64,000 bases of DNA from Polaribacter sp. IC066 (GCF_007997085.1 NZ_VORR01000016.1:19948-83947); one strand, 5' to 3'; counted from the stretch's first letter, positions 9,219-18,891 are shown. Numbers and translations are program-made. Notes: a model not told the origin generated them from the sequence alone.

Positions 9219-9248
9219 TTGTTTATTATGAATTTTTCAATAATTTAG
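9219..9248 (+). promoter_or_regulatory. Predicted gcvT promoter
   Basis: TTG at 9219-9221 is followed after 19 nt by TAATTTAG (9241-9248), one mismatch from TAnnTTTG. It lies 22 nt upstream of the gcvT ATG. No glycine riboswitch-like structure was recognised in the short leader. Confidence 0.5.
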
Positions 9249-9270
9249 CACAAATTTAAAGAATCTATAC

Positions 9271-10356
9271 ATGAAAAACATCGCTTTACATCAAGTTCAC
9301 GAAAATTTAGGAGCAAAAATGGTGCCTTTTGCAGGGTATAATATGCCAGTATCGTATGAAGGTGTTACCGCCGAACATCTTACTGTTAGAAAATCAATAG
9401 GTGTTTTTGATGTAAGCCACATGGGTGAGTTTTTAGTTTCTGGAGAAAATGCATTAGCTTTAATTCAGAAAGTATGTTCTAACGATGCCTCTAAATTAGA
9501 AATTGGTGATGCACAGTATAGTTGTTTCCCGAATGAAGATAACGGAATTGTAGATGATTTACTTTGTTATCGAATGAAGGAGCAGCAATATTTATTAGTT
9601 GTAAATGCGTCTAATATTGAAAAAGATTGGAATTGGATTTCTAAATACAATGAAAATTTTAATGCAGATTTAAAAGATCTATCCGAAGAATATTCTTTGC
9701 TAGCAATACAAGGACCTAAAGCAGTTGTAGCAATGCAATCTTTAACCCCTTTAAATTTAGCCGCGATTTCTTTCTATAAATTTAACGTAGGAGAATTCGC
9801 AGGAGTTGAAAATGTAATTATTTCTGCAACGGGTTATACCGGCTCTGGCGGATTTGAAATTTACTGTAAAAACGCTGACGCTGAAAAAATTTGGAACAAA
9901 GTTTTTGACGCCGGTGCGGCATACGATATTAAACCAATTGGTTTAGCGGCAAGAGATACGTTGCGTTTAGAGATGGGCTATTGTTTGTATGGAAATGATC
10001 TTAATGATACAACTTCACCTATTGAAGCAGGTTTAGGTTGGATTACGAAGTTTACCAAAGACTTTGTAAATCATGAAGCTTTAGCAAAACAAAAAGAAGA
10101 AAAACCAGAAAGAAAACTAATAGCCTTTGAGATGAATGAAAGAGGCATTCCAAGACAAGGTTATGATATTGTTGATAATATTGGAAATGTATTGGGCACT
10201 GTTACTTCTGGCACAATGAGTCCGAGTTTATCTAAAGGAATTGGAATGGGATATGTAACAAGATTATTCTCTAAATTTGGAACTCAAATTTATATTCAAG
10301 TTCGTAAAAAAGCAATTCCTGCCACGATTATTAAGTTGCCATTTTATAAAGGCTAA
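9271..10356 (+). CDS. gcvT: Glycine cleavage system T protein (aminomethyltransferase)
   Basis: This 361-residue protein is typical of GcvT in length and sequence. It has the N-terminal folate-binding segment with [18 protein letters not shown] and [10 protein letters not shown]. The central part contains LAIQGPKA and [13 protein letters not shown], and then [14 protein letters not shown] (about 236-250) with the substrate/folate contacts. The C-terminal barrel has [21 protein letters not shown]. The enzyme transfers the methylene group from the lipoyl-bound intermediate of H protein to tetrahydrofolate and releases ammonia. The other gcv genes are not adjacent, which is common in flavobacteria. 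Confidence 0.97.
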   Translation: MKNIALHQVHENLGAKMVPFAGYNMPVSYEGVTAEHLTVRKSIGVFDVSHMGEFLVSGENALALIQKVCSNDASKLEIGDAQYSCFPNEDNGIVDDLLCYRMKEQQYLLVVNASNIEKDWNWISKYNENFNADLKDLSEEYSLLAIQGPKAVVAMQSLTPLNLAAISFYKFNVGEFAGVENVIISATGYTGSGGFEIYCKNADAEKIWNKVFDAGAAYDIKPIGLAARDTLRLEMGYCLYGNDLNDTTSPIEAGLGWITKFTKDFVNHEALAKQKEEKPERKLIAFEMNERGIPRQGYDIVDNIGNVLGTVTSGTMSPSLSKGIGMGYVTRLFSKFGTQIYIQVRKKAIPATIIKLPFYKG

Positions 10357-10489
10357 AAATTTAGTTTTAAAAATAAAATCAAAAAAAACGGCATTACCAG
10401 AGACTCGGTAGTGAGGTTTCTGTGTTTAAAAGACGTATTTTTACTAACGGAAATTATAACAAAATAATACCTCACTAAAAACAAAAACA

Positions 10490-11212
10490 ATGAGCTTTTT
10501 AAAGGCAGAATGGCGAAAGTTAGCATTTGCTAACTATGAAGTTGATCCGAAGATTCTAGCAGCCTATGTTCCGCCAGGAACTGAACTCGATTTATGGGAA
10601 GGTAAATGCTTTGTAAGCTTAATTGGTTTTATATTTTTAGACACTAAAATACTAGGAATAAAAATACCTTTTCATGCTACTGTAGAAGAAGTTAACCTGC
10701 GCTTTTACGTAAGAAGGTTAGAAAACAATACATGGAAACGTGGTGCTGTTTTTATAAAAGAAATTGTGTCTAAACCGATGCTAACTTTTGTAGCAAATAC
10801 TGTTTATAAAGAGCACTATGAAACAATGCCCATGAAATACGAATGGGAAGAAAATGATGCCAATAGAAGTGTAGCTTATCATTGGAGAAAAAAGAAGATT
10901 TGGCAATCTTTTAAAGTTACGGCAGCGCTTAAAACATCAGAAATTGAACAAAATAGTGAAACCGAATTTATTACAGAACATTATTGGGGTTATGCTAAAG
11001 TAACAAATACCGTTACCAATGAATACCAAGTGACACACCCAAGATGGCAACAATACAAAGTAGAAAGTTTTGACATAAAAGTAGATTATGAACTTGTATA
11101 TGGTAAAGAATTTGAGTTTTTAAACCACATAAAACCCACTTCGGTAATGCTTATTGAAGGTTCTAAAATTACTATTGAAGGTAAAAAAACCTTAAAAACA
11201 AAAGCGTTATAA
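10490..11212 (+). CDS. DUF2071 (YqjF-like) family protein
   Basis: This 240-residue soluble protein is recognisable as DUF2071. It has an N-terminal WRKLAFANYEVDPKILAAYVPPGTELDLWEGKCFVSLIGF, then NLRFYVRR and RGAVFIKEIV, and a later HYWGY segment. No signal peptide, membrane span or catalytic motif is evident. Family function is unknown. It stands alone after gcvT, separated by 133 bp, and is followed by a terminator-like hairpin at 11284-11323. Confidence 0.85.
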   Translation: MSFLKAEWRKLAFANYEVDPKILAAYVPPGTELDLWEGKCFVSLIGFIFLDTKILGIKIPFHATVEEVNLRFYVRRLENNTWKRGAVFIKEIVSKPMLTFVANTVYKEHYETMPMKYEWEENDANRSVAYHWRKKKIWQSFKVTAALKTSEIEQNSETEFITEHYWGYAKVTNTVTNEYQVTHPRWQQYKVESFDIKVDYELVYGKEFEFLNHIKPTSVMLIEGSKITIEGKKTLKTKAL

Positions 11213-11283
11213 AGTTATAGGTGCCTAAATTGAATACAATAGAACTTTAGAGAACATTTCTTTTTAACGCAAAAATCCCTTAT

Positions 11284-11323
11284 AAAAAATAGCACTTATA
11301 GAGGCTTCGAGAGTGCTATTTTT
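11284..11323 (+). terminator. Rho-independent terminator after the DUF2071 gene
   Basis: Arms AAAAATAGCACT (11284-11295) and AGTGCTATTTTT (11312-11323) are perfectly complementary, with a 16-nt loop and a T-rich 3' side. It lies 71 nt after the stop at 11212. Confidence 0.75.
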
Positions 11324-11373
11324 AATTTTAAAAGGGGTATGTTTACGTGCTGAATCAAACGTAAATTATAAGT

Positions 11374-12489
11374 ATGAATTGTCTATTAACTGGTGGTGGA
11401 GGAATTGTTGGAAGTCATATTATTTTTGAATGGATACACAAAGCCATTGTTGAAAAAACAGTAGATCATCTTTTTGTAATTATAAGAGATAACGAAAAAT
11501 CTGCCGAACAACGTTTGCTTGATATTCTGCAAGATGCTTCTCGTCCTGAATTTTTAAATAAATTTACGCTAAAAGACTGTTTAAAAAAAGTAACGTTAAT
11601 TTCTGGTAATTTGGCTGAAATTAATAAAGATACATTAGAAGCGTATGATTTTGACACGATTATACATTGTGCCGGATCTACTAGTTTACTGCATACTACC
11701 GACTCTAAAGAAATGGTACACACGCAAAACTATCTAATTACAAAGCACCTTTTAAATGAGTTACCAGAAACTGTTACTCGTTTTATTTATATTAGTACGG
11801 CATATTCTTTTGGTATTCAACATGAAAAAGTAAATGATACAATTAAAAATTATGATGTTACTGATTTTAGAAATCCATACGAGAAATCTAAATATGAAAG
11901 TGAATTGTATGTGAGAGAAATGTGTGAGCTAAAGAAAATAAATTCACAGATTTTAAGACCTAGTATTATTTGCGGTAGACTTATCGATCGGCCTTTTTAT
12001 GAAACGCCGAAATTTGATGTTTTTTACTCTTGGGCCATGTTTTTAGATAAATACGCCAATAAAGCAAAAGAAAACTTTAGAATTTGGATCGATAAGAAAA
12101 GTGGTTTAAATATAGTACCCGTAGATTTTGTTTCTAAAGCTATTTTATACGCCTTTTTAAATCCTGATATCAAAGAACTGAACATTGTAAACCCTGAACA
12201 AATATTGCATACAGAATACGTTAGCGATGTATTAGATGCTTTTAAGGTAAATGATTATGAATATGTAGAAGAAAGACCAGAGAACCTAAATGCTTTTGAG
12301 CAATTGTACTATAAAACGATTGGAGTAATTTTTGAGAAATATATTTCAGTGCCTGATTTACAGTTTAAACCCGAGCTAATTTTAAAACTAATAGCAGATT
12401 TAAAACTAGAAAATACTTTAGGTGTTCATAAAAATTTTATGAACCTCATTAATTTTTCAGTAGATAAAAAATTTAGAAAGAGTTATTAA
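11374..12489 (+). CDS. SDR family NAD-dependent epimerase/thioester-reductase-like protein
   Basis: This 371-residue protein has an N-terminal Rossmann motif LLTGGGGIVGSHIIFEW. It also has a Thx(3)G-like DTIIHCAGSTSLL near residue 92-104, a Ser-Tyr-Lys set (YISTAYSFG; NPYEKSKYESE) and a C-terminal half of about 150 residues. The layout resembles extended SDRs related to the NAD-binding 4 (male-sterility/thioester reductase) group. No carrier or adenylation domain is attached and the neighbours give no pathway, so the substrate is unknown. The ATG at 11374 fits the glycine-rich loop starting within 10 residues. Confidence 0.85.
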   Translation: MNCLLTGGGGIVGSHIIFEWIHKAIVEKTVDHLFVIIRDNEKSAEQRLLDILQDASRPEFLNKFTLKDCLKKVTLISGNLAEINKDTLEAYDFDTIIHCAGSTSLLHTTDSKEMVHTQNYLITKHLLNELPETVTRFIYISTAYSFGIQHEKVNDTIKNYDVTDFRNPYEKSKYESELYVREMCELKKINSQILRPSIICGRLIDRPFYETPKFDVFYSWAMFLDKYANKAKENFRIWIDKKSGLNIVPVDFVSKAILYAFLNPDIKELNIVNPEQILHTEYVSDVLDAFKVNDYEYVEERPENLNAFEQLYYKTIGVIFEKYISVPDLQFKPELILKLIADLKLENTLGVHKNFMNLINFSVDKKFRKSY

Positions 12490-12619
12490 TAATTTGCTCA
12501 TTTAAATGGAATTATTCTTATGATTTTTTAAATTTTTAATAAAATATAGCATAATTAAAATCAACACTTTATTAATTGCCTCCCTCTTTTGTAAAACTTG
12601 AACCACACGATTTTTTTGG

Positions 12620-12649
12620 TTGATTTTCTCCGCAAAATTTTTAGCTTTG
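12620..12649 (+). promoter_or_regulatory. Consensus promoter for the zinc-ribbon gene
   Basis: TTG at 12620-12622 is separated by 19 nt from TAGCTTTG (12642-12649), a full match to the Bacteroidota TTG-N19-TAnnTTTG pattern. The leader to the ATG at 12722 is about 65 nt. Confidence 0.7.
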
Positions 12650-12721
12650 TGAGGTGTTAATTTAAACCGTTTAAATTATATTTTAAGCTTCATAAATTAC
12701 ATTTAACTAAAAAAGAAAAAG

Positions 12722-12970
12722 ATGGACGAAATTAAATGTTTAAAATGTGGCTCTGAAAAAATTATTAAAAACACGACGATTACAGATTTTAGTCACGGAA
12801 ATATCGAAAAAAACTTATCAGTCTATATTCAAAAAACAGATAGAGCATTCTTTAACAAATCAGTACAAGGAGAAATTAACGCTCAAATATGCGGGGATTG
12901 TGGAAACATGGATTTAAAAGTTAAAAATCCAAAGGAATTATGGAAAGCCTATTTAAAATCTCAAGAATAA
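12722..12970 (+). CDS. Small zinc-ribbon protein of unknown function
   Basis: This 82-residue protein has two CxxC pairs, CLKCGS (Cys6, Cys9) and CGDCGN (about Cys57, Cys60), which should bind one zinc ion. The centre is hydrophilic, and the C-terminus reads PKELWKAYLKSQE. I do not recognise a named family. Its own consensus promoter and AAAAAGAAAAAG purine-rich leader support it as a genuine gene. It sits between an SDR gene and a membrane protein gene with no obvious functional link. Confidence 0.8.
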   Translation: MDEIKCLKCGSEKIIKNTTITDFSHGNIEKNLSVYIQKTDRAFFNKSVQGEINAQICGDCGNMDLKVKNPKELWKAYLKSQE

Positions 12971-13046
12971 GAGGTATTTATTTCTTTTATACTTGCAATA
13001 TTCATAATCCGATTGCACAAAACTAATTCTTACCACTATTTAAAAT

Positions 13047-13054
13047 TATCTTTG
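13047..13054 (+). promoter_or_regulatory. -7 element upstream of the YdjM-like gene
   Basis: TATCTTTG matches TAnnTTTG exactly, 22 nt upstream of the TTG start at 13076. No TTG at the usual -33 spacing was found. Confidence 0.5.
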
Positions 13055-13075
13055 CATCAAACATAATTTCATTCA

Positions 13076-14074
13076 TTGGATTCATTAACACAAATTATTT
13101 TAGGGGCTGCCGTTGGCGAAGCTGTTTTAGGAAAAAAAATTGGTAATAAAGCCATGTTATATGGCGCTATAGCCGGTACAATTCCTGATTTAGATGTCAT
13201 TGCCTCCTTTTTTACGGATACGGTTAGTGCGCTAGAAATTCATAGAGGTTTTACTCATTCTATTTTTTTCTCTGTGCTATTTGCACCAATTTTTGCGTTT
13301 ATTGTTACCAGATTTGAACATTACAAAAATCTAAAAGATTGGTCTTGGCTTTTCTTTTGGACTTTTATTACACATCCTATTTTAGATGCACAAACAACTT
13401 GGGGAACACAGCTTTTTTGGCCTTTAGACATTAGATTGGCATTTAAAAACGTCTTTGTCATAGATCCTTTATATACACTTCCGTTTTTGGTGTTTTTAAT
13501 TTTAGCGATGCGTCAAAAAAAAGATACTAAAAAAAGAAGATTTTATAACAATTTAGGCTTAATCGTAAGCTGCAGCTATTTAGTATTTACGCTTGTTTTA
13601 AAAGGTTTCGCTTATCAAAAATTCAGCAAAGAACTTACCACACAAAATATTCATTATAAAACATTTGACACAAAACCAACTCCGCTAAACACTATTTTAT
13701 GGAGTGCAAATATAGAAACAGAAAATTCTTTTTTAATTGGTTACTCTTCTTTTTTAGATACAAATCCCATTCAATTTTCTAGGTATCCAAAAAATCATCA
13801 TTTATTAGGCGATTTAGCAAATCATCCGAAGATAAAAAGAATGATTGCAATTTCTAAAGGCTGGTACACCATCAACAAAAAAAATAACACCTTATATTTT
13901 AATGATTTACGATTTGGTTTATTAAGTATTCAACCGAATGCAGAAAATTTTGTTTTTAAATATAAAATTGAAGTTGATAAAAACGGAACACCTTTTTTAA
14001 CGGAAGAACCCAAAGAAAAAAAAGATGGTAAGAAATTACTATCTGATTTATGGCTCAGGATTAAAGGAAATTAA
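13076..14074 (+). CDS. YdjM-like (LexA-binding/metal-dependent hydrolase-type) membrane protein
   Basis: This 332-residue integral membrane protein has the family signature DSLTQIILGAAVGEAVLG at the N-terminus, AGTIPDLDVIASFF and EIHRGFTHSIFF (a His/Asp-rich motif), and later THPILDAQTTWGTQLFWP. Several hydrophobic spans follow in residues about 65-200, and the C-terminal ~130 residues are soluble. The start codon is TTG at 13076: no ATG lies nearby, the conserved motif begins at the second residue, and a -7 element sits just upstream. The family is sometimes called a metal-dependent hydrolase; its reaction is not established. Confidence 0.88.
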   Translation: MDSLTQIILGAAVGEAVLGKKIGNKAMLYGAIAGTIPDLDVIASFFTDTVSALEIHRGFTHSIFFSVLFAPIFAFIVTRFEHYKNLKDWSWLFFWTFITHPILDAQTTWGTQLFWPLDIRLAFKNVFVIDPLYTLPFLVFLILAMRQKKDTKKRRFYNNLGLIVSCSYLVFTLVLKGFAYQKFSKELTTQNIHYKTFDTKPTPLNTILWSANIETENSFLIGYSSFLDTNPIQFSRYPKNHHLLGDLANHPKIKRMIAISKGWYTINKKNNTLYFNDLRFGLLSIQPNAENFVFKYKIEVDKNGTPFLTEEPKEKKDGKKLLSDLWLRIKGN

Positions 14075-14376
14075 CAAGCGTAAAATCTAGTTGAATTTTT
14101 AGCTATGTTAACTATAAAAAGTAAACTTTATAATTTGAGTACCCAGTTATTCTAGTTCTTTCTGTACAAGTGAAAAATAGCAGAATTCGAATATCAAATC
14201 GAAATATAAGTCTAAAGTGTAGCTTTAAAACATTCAAAAATAAAAATAAAATTTTAGACGAACCTAAAAGCTGCAATTATCATTTAATGAATATATTTAA
14301 ATAAGAACTACTGCTATTCTTTAGAACTGAAGCTCTTTCTTAAAAAAGCTAAAAACCGTTTTAAAAAAATAATTGC
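14075..14376. other. Non-coding spacer, nothing recognised
   Basis: About 300 bp of A/T-rich sequence with many stops in all frames between the YdjM-like gene and a small leftward gene. I see no repeat or strong hairpin. Confidence 0.6.
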
Positions 14377-14559
14377 TTAATGAGATATCGATTTTATAGT
14401 ACTCGCTTTTACTCCGATATTTTTTAACTTTTTTGCTCTATCTAGCACATGGTTTACAGCTACAAAAATAAAAAAGAAAACTAATATTAAAACTGTGTAC
14501 TCAAAAAATTGTAGTGCAAAAGTTTTTAAAAGAACAAGATTAAAAGATTGAATCAACAT
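14377..14559 (-). CDS. Possible small single-span membrane protein (60 aa)
   Basis: The 60-residue frame MLIQSFNLVLLKTFALQFFEYTVLILVFFFIFVAVNHVLDRAKKL has one strong hydrophobic segment (about residues 20-38) followed by a basic tail, a plausible inner-membrane micropeptide. An exact -7 element (minus-strand TATTTTTG at 14587-14580) lies 20 nt upstream of the ATG, which is better support than random frames normally have. No family is recognised and hydrophobic chance frames are common in A/T-rich DNA, so this is tentative. Confidence 0.42.
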   Translation of the reverse strand: MLIQSFNLVLLKTFALQFFEYTVLILVFFFIFVAVNHVLDRAKKLKNIGVKASTIKSISH

Positions 14560-14579
14560 GGCTATTTGTTTTAGATATT

Positions 14580-14587
14580 CAAAAATA
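14580..14587 (-). promoter_or_regulatory. -7 element for the 60-aa membrane protein frame
   Basis: Minus-strand TATTTTTG, an exact TAnnTTTG match 20 nt before the ATG at 14559. No -33 TTG was found at the right distance. Confidence 0.4.
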
Positions 14588-14730
14588 CTCTTTAAACTTT
14601 ATGCCTTTATTATTATTTTATGAACGACACATACCTATAGTTGAAATGAATATTTAAGGAGTTAAGCTCATTTAAAAGAATTTATAAAGTTACTTTAATG
14701 GCTTTTTTGCTTGAAGTTAGCAAACGAGCA

Positions 14731-14765
14731 AAAAAAATCGCCTAAAAATTAATTTTAGACGATTT
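14731..14765 (-). terminator. Terminator downstream of the lipoprotein gene
   Basis: On the minus strand AAATCGTCTAAAA pairs with TTTTTAGGCGATTT, allowing one mismatch, and a T run follows. It lies 22 nt after the stop of the lipoprotein gene at 14787. Confidence 0.75.
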
Positions 14766-14786
14766 AAATGTTAAAAATTAAGACTT

Positions 14787-15974
14787 TTAATTTCTAAACC
14801 TATTTCTAGTAATAATAGATTTTAATTTTTGTTTTAAATCGTTGCCAGTATCGTAAATCATTTCTTCGTTGGTAGGAAAAGCAATCGCTTTTAAAATCAA
14901 TAAATCTAATAGAGATTCTTCTAAAGCTCTTTTATCGCCATCAAATCTTGCATACAAATGTTCAAATACAAATTCACTTTGTATAGGATATACCTGTACC
15001 GTTTGTTTTGAAACCAAGTCTACATATTTTACTTGACCAGAAACTTTGGCTGCTTTAAATTGTGTAAACTGATAAAATTCGCAACGAACATTTAATAATT
15101 TATCAACTTTAATCTTTTTACCTAAACTATCTTTTACTTGATTGCCATTATCATCTAACAAATATTTAAATCCGTTTACGATCTGTTTTTCTTTGATAAT
15201 TTGTTTTTCTCTAACTTGCTCTGGAGAAACTTCTATGCTTCTTAAATTTAATTCCAAACCAAAATCATAGGTAATTTTAGCATCTTTTTTACTGTGATAA
15301 ATGGTCCATAAATCATTTAAACCATACGTATCAAAATTTAATAAATCTTCTTCTAATCTTGTCGGAATCACTTTTTCAGTTTCATTTTTCATAGAAACAA
15401 AAACAAAATCTACGCCTCTTTGTTGGGCGAGAACCATTAGATTTCGCACATCTTTAAAATTAGCATTTATTTTTTCTAAATACGCTAATTCATCATATGC
15501 TTTTCGGTACTCAAACTTATCATTAAAACTAAATAATTTCTTTGCTTTTACATATAAAAAATCTGACAACTTATTTTTAGTGCTAATAATTTCTTCGTCG
15601 TAATTGCTAAATTGAAACTTTGCGTTTTTATTCTTCTTTAAAATGGGCAAAGGCAACAAAGGTTTTATAATTTCTTGTCTATTTTTTAAAGTTTCATACA
15701 AACCAAAAATTTCTTCTAAATTTTCTGGATTCTTATCCTTTTTCAAAAAATTAATACGACTTAAATCTTTAACGGTTACTTTGGCAAAAGCATCTTGCAA
15801 CATGAAAACATAGGGCTGATTTCCTTTTTTAGCTTTGTTCTTTTTTAAATTATCAAGTGCAATATTTATTGCGCGCTCATAATTTCCGTTATTAATGGCT
15901 TCTTGTGTTTTTTTAACACTACTGCAAGCACTCATTAAAAAAATTGAGACAATAAAAAGTAACGTTTTTTTCAT
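14787..15974 (-). CDS. Secreted lipoprotein of unknown function
   Basis: This 395-residue protein starts MKKTLLFIVSIFLMSACSS, a lipoprotein signal with lipobox MSAC (Cys17). The N-terminal part (VKKTQEAINNGNYERAINIALDNLKKNK) and the 130-180 region (KAYDELAYLEKINANFKDVRNLMVLAQQRG) look like TPR-type helical pairs. The C-terminal part is mixed strand/helix. It is probably anchored in the outer membrane or periplasmic face. I do not recognise a named family with confidence. It has its own consensus promoter (16013-16042) and terminator, so it is monocistronic. Confidence 0.85.
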   Translation of the reverse strand: MKKTLLFIVSIFLMSACSSVKKTQEAINNGNYERAINIALDNLKKNKAKKGNQPYVFMLQDAFAKVTVKDLSRINFLKKDKNPENLEEIFGLYETLKNRQEIIKPLLPLPILKKNKNAKFQFSNYDEEIISTKNKLSDFLYVKAKKLFSFNDKFEYRKAYDELAYLEKINANFKDVRNLMVLAQQRGVDFVFVSMKNETEKVIPTRLEEDLLNFDTYGLNDLWTIYHSKKDAKITYDFGLELNLRSIEVSPEQVREKQIIKEKQIVNGFKYLLDDNGNQVKDSLGKKIKVDKLLNVRCEFYQFTQFKAAKVSGQVKYVDLVSKQTVQVYPIQSEFVFEHLYARFDGDKRALEESLLDLLILKAIAFPTNEEMIYDTGNDLKQKLKSIITRNRFRN

Positions 15975-16012
15975 GATTTGGTTGGTTTCTTTTGATAAAG
16001 CAATGTATGTGC

Positions 16013-16042
16013 CAAAAATAATTAAAAAAAATACTTGCTCAA
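16013..16042 (-). promoter_or_regulatory. Consensus promoter of the lipoprotein gene
   Basis: On the minus strand TTG (16042-16040) is followed after 19 nt by TATTTTTG (16020-16013), a full Bacteroidota consensus. The -33 part lies inside the arm of the ychF terminator hairpin. Confidence 0.7.
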
Positions 16043-16077
16043 GTTAAATTTCTGAAATTGATTCAACGTGAGCAAGT
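16021..16077 (-). terminator. Rho-independent terminator of ychF
   Basis: On the minus strand ACTTGCTCA (16077-16069) pairs perfectly with TGAGCAAGT (16041-16033). A T-rich run (16032-16022) follows. It lies 66 nt beyond the ychF stop at 16143. Confidence 0.8.
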
Positions 16078-16142
16078 TTTAGTATTACTGTAATTTTTAT
16101 AATAATAAGAATCTAAATAAATAAAATCAATGCAACCTTTGA

Positions 16143-17234
16143 CTAAACATTAAATCTAAAGTGCATTACATCGCCATCTTTTACAATGTACTCCTTACCT
16201 TCTACTCTCATTTTACCAGCTTCTTTTACTTTTGCTTCAGAACCATAAGTCACATAGTCTTCATAAGCAATAGTTTCGGCTCTAATAAATCCTTTTTCAA
16301 AATCGGTATGAATTACACCTGCCGCTTGTGGTGCAGTCGATCCAACCGGAATTGTCCAAGCTCTTACTTCTTTAACACCTGCTGTAAAATAGGTTTGTAA
16401 ATTTAATAGTTTGTACGCAGAACGAACCAATCTAGCTACACCCGCTTCTTCTAAACCAATATCGGCTAAAAACATCTGGCGTTCTTCATAATCATCTAAC
16501 TCAGTAATATCTGCTTCTGTGCCAACTGCTAAAACAATTACTTCTGCATTTTCATCTTTTACGGCTGCTCTTACTTTTTCTACGTACGCATTTCCTGAAA
16601 CAGCAGAATCTTCATCAACATTACAAACATATAACACTGGTTTTGCTGTAATAAATTGCAAAGGTTGCACAAATTCCATTTCTTTTTCAGAAAAATCTAA
16701 CGCCCTTATAGAAATCCCTTTTAGTAAAGTTTCTTCAATTTTTAATAAAACAACCAATTCTGCTTGCGCTTCTTTATTGCCAGTTTTTGCGGTCCTTTTA
16801 ACTCTTTCAAGTCTTTTTTCAACAGTTTCTAAATCCTTTAATTGCAACTCAATATCAATTGTTTCTTTATCTCTAACAGGATCTACAGATTCATCTACAT
16901 GAATTATATTATCGTTATCAAAACAACGAATTACATGTAAAATAGCATCTGTTTCTCTAATATTTGCTAAAAACTGATTTCCTAAACCTTCGCCTTTACT
17001 TGCTCCTTTTACCAAGCCAGCAATATCTACAATCTCTACAGTAGCAGGCATTACACGCTCTGGATTTACTAATTCTTCTAATTTTTCAATTCTTTTGTCT
17101 GGTACATTTACAACGCCTAAATTCGGTTCTATGGTACAAAAAGGGAAGTTGGCACTTTGCGCTTTTGCGTTCGATAAACAGTTAAATAAAGTCGATTTTC
17201 CTACGTTTGGTAATCCTACAATTCCAGCTTTCAT
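16143..17234 (-). CDS. ychF: Redox-regulated ATPase/GTPase YchF (Obg family)
   Basis: This 363-residue protein has the usual YchF length. It has the P-loop [12 protein letters not shown] (residues about 6-17), switch region [17 protein letters not shown], Walker B-type [24 protein letters not shown], and NVDE in the NKxD position, consistent with the ATP preference of this family. The C-terminal TGS domain includes [42 protein letters not shown]. YchF associates with ribosomes and is linked to stress responses. It is monocistronic, with its own -7 element and terminator. Confidence 0.97.
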   Translation of the reverse strand: MKAGIVGLPNVGKSTLFNCLSNAKAQSANFPFCTIEPNLGVVNVPDKRIEKLEELVNPERVMPATVEIVDIAGLVKGASKGEGLGNQFLANIRETDAILHVIRCFDNDNIIHVDESVDPVRDKETIDIELQLKDLETVEKRLERVKRTAKTGNKEAQAELVVLLKIEETLLKGISIRALDFSEKEMEFVQPLQFITAKPVLYVCNVDEDSAVSGNAYVEKVRAAVKDENAEVIVLAVGTEADITELDDYEERQMFLADIGLEEAGVARLVRSAYKLLNLQTYFTAGVKEVRAWTIPVGSTAPQAAGVIHTDFEKGFIRAETIAYEDYVTYGSEAKVKEAGKMRVEGKEYIVKDGDVMHFRFNV

Positions 17235-17305
17235 TTTGTATGTGTATTAAGATTATGACATTTATTAACTTATTTTAAGAGAATTATCATAATTTTTTCA
17301 GAATG

Positions 17306-17313
17306 CAAATATA
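17306..17313 (-). promoter_or_regulatory. -7 element of ychF
   Basis: Minus-strand TATATTTG is an exact TAnnTTTG match, about 71 nt upstream of the ychF ATG at 17234. Confidence 0.5.
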
Positions 17314-17388
17314 ATACTTTGTTAAAAGTAAATGTTCTTTTATTCAGAATTCTCAAATTGTTATACATTACCCAAAAAATTGAACCAA

Positions 17389-18891
17389 ATGCTTCAAAAA
17401 ATACAATTTACTTTTCTTCTTTTCTTCGGATGTTTAACATTGCAATCTCAAATAGTTAACGGCAAAATAATAAATGCTTCTTCCTCTAAACCCATACAAG
17501 ACGTTGCCATTCTTACAGATTTAAATAAAGGAAGTATTTCTGATGAAAATGGTCGATTTAGTGTTTCTACTACCAATCTAAAAACGATTACTTTTTCTAT
17601 TTTAGGTTTTGAAACCACAACTCTAAAAATTGAGGATTTAAAAAGACTAAAATACATTGTTTCACTTGTCGAAAAAGTGAATGAGTTGAATGAAATTCAG
17701 TTAAATTTAGCGAAAATTTCTTTAGATTCTTTGTTGATAAAGACGCAAAAAAATATGGATGAAAATTTTATTGCTGGTCCTTTAAAGCATCAATTTTTTG
17801 TGCGAGAAAACACTGTTGTAGATTTTCAAAAATTAGCATTAGATTTAGAAAGAAGTTCTTTATTGAGTAAGAAAAACAGAAAGCTAGCAGAACAAGAATT
17901 AACAGCATATTCTAAAGAATTAAAAAGTAGTACTCCTGAATTTTCATCAGAATTTACAGGCATTTTATTATCAAAAAAAATAATATCCGAAAAAGAAAAA
18001 AAGAATGTGGATTTAAATAAAATGGATAGTATTAGCGGATACCGAGTTTTTACAGGTAAAAAGAACATCACTCTAAAAGAAGCCCAAAATGATTTTCAAA
18101 ATATTATTTTAAAACATTTAAATAGAGATAAAACCTATAAAATTAGTTCTGGTTTATTTACCATTGAAGATTCTTTATCCATAAAAAAAATACTTCAAAA
18201 AAGGGATTCTGTGCAAGCCGACAATTCATTTAAAGAATTTGAACCCATGTATTTATATACAACTGCAAATAAAAAATCAAAATTTTTTAGAGAGCAAAAT
18301 GAAGATAACTTTTTTGATCGAAGATATTACAATCATACTTTACAAGAAAAAGAAATTTTAGGTACTACAATGCTTTATGTAATAGGTTTTTCGCCAAGAA
18401 AATCTAAATCTAAATACCGCGGACGTATTTTTATAAATCCGAAAGATTTTACAATTGCTAAAATTGAATACGAATTTGCAGAAGGAAAAAGAGGAATGCA
18501 CGTAAATTTGAAATGGGTTCTTGGATTAAAAGTTTCATTAGACCTAAAAAAAGTAACCCTATTTTATGAGAAGAATAAAGAAGAGAAAGTTTACAACTCC
18601 TATTATAAAGAAACGTCAGAAACCTACGCTTATGTGCATAGACCTATAAAATTTAAAGAAAATTCTAAAACAAGAAATAAGGTTAAATTTGATATTAAAG
18701 TAGAATTAAACACTGAAGAAACTATAGAAGTTTTATTATTAAATGCCATTAATATTGATGAATCTCTAATACAACCTATGAAAAAAGGAGATGTAACAAA
18801 GAGTATTTATTACACTTCTTTAGAAGATTATAACAATACAACGTGGAAGAATAGGCAGCTTATTATCGAGTATCTTAAAAAATATGAATAA
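17389..18891 (+). CDS. Secreted CarboxypepD_reg-like domain protein
   Basis: From the ATG at 17389 this encodes 500 residues: a signal peptide MLQKIQFTFLLFFGCLTLQSQ, then a carboxypeptidase-D regulatory-like beta-sandwich (VNGKIINASSSKPIQDVAILTDLNKGSISDENGRFSV, mature residues about 3-85). A long mixed region of about 400 residues follows, containing YRGRIFINPKDFTIAKIEYEF. The architecture resembles Bacteroidota outer-surface proteins related to TonB-dependent receptor accessory families (DUF5686-like). The upstream ATG at 17332 would place 19 residues ahead of the signal peptide, so 17389 is preferred. The exact function is unknown. It ends at a perfect terminator. Confidence 0.85.
   Translation: MLQKIQFTFLLFFGCLTLQSQIVNGKIINASSSKPIQDVAILTDLNKGSISDENGRFSVSTTNLKTITFSILGFETTTLKIEDLKRLKYIVSLVEKVNELNEIQLNLAKISLDSLLIKTQKNMDENFIAGPLKHQFFVRENTVVDFQKLALDLERSSLLSKKNRKLAEQELTAYSKELKSSTPEFSSEFTGILLSKKIISEKEKKNVDLNKMDSISGYRVFTGKKNITLKEAQNDFQNIILKHLNRDKTYKISSGLFTIEDSLSIKKILQKRDSVQADNSFKEFEPMYLYTTANKKSKFFREQNEDNFFDRRYYNHTLQEKEILGTTMLYVIGFSPRKSKSKYRGRIFINPKDFTIAKIEYEFAEGKRGMHVNLKWVLGLKVSLDLKKVTLFYEKNKEEKVYNSYYKETSETYAYVHRPIKFKENSKTRNKVKFDIKVELNTEETIEVLLLNAINIDESLIQPMKKGDVTKSIYYTSLEDYNNTTWKNRQLIIEYLKKYE

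Noticed and set aside
9141..9270. Glycine riboswitch before gcvT
   Set aside because: The whole intergenic gap is 130 bp and the leader after the predicted promoter is about 15-20 nt, too short for the aptamer.
16519..16902. 127-residue rightward frame
   Set aside because: It is an antisense shadow of ychF with no family-like motifs.
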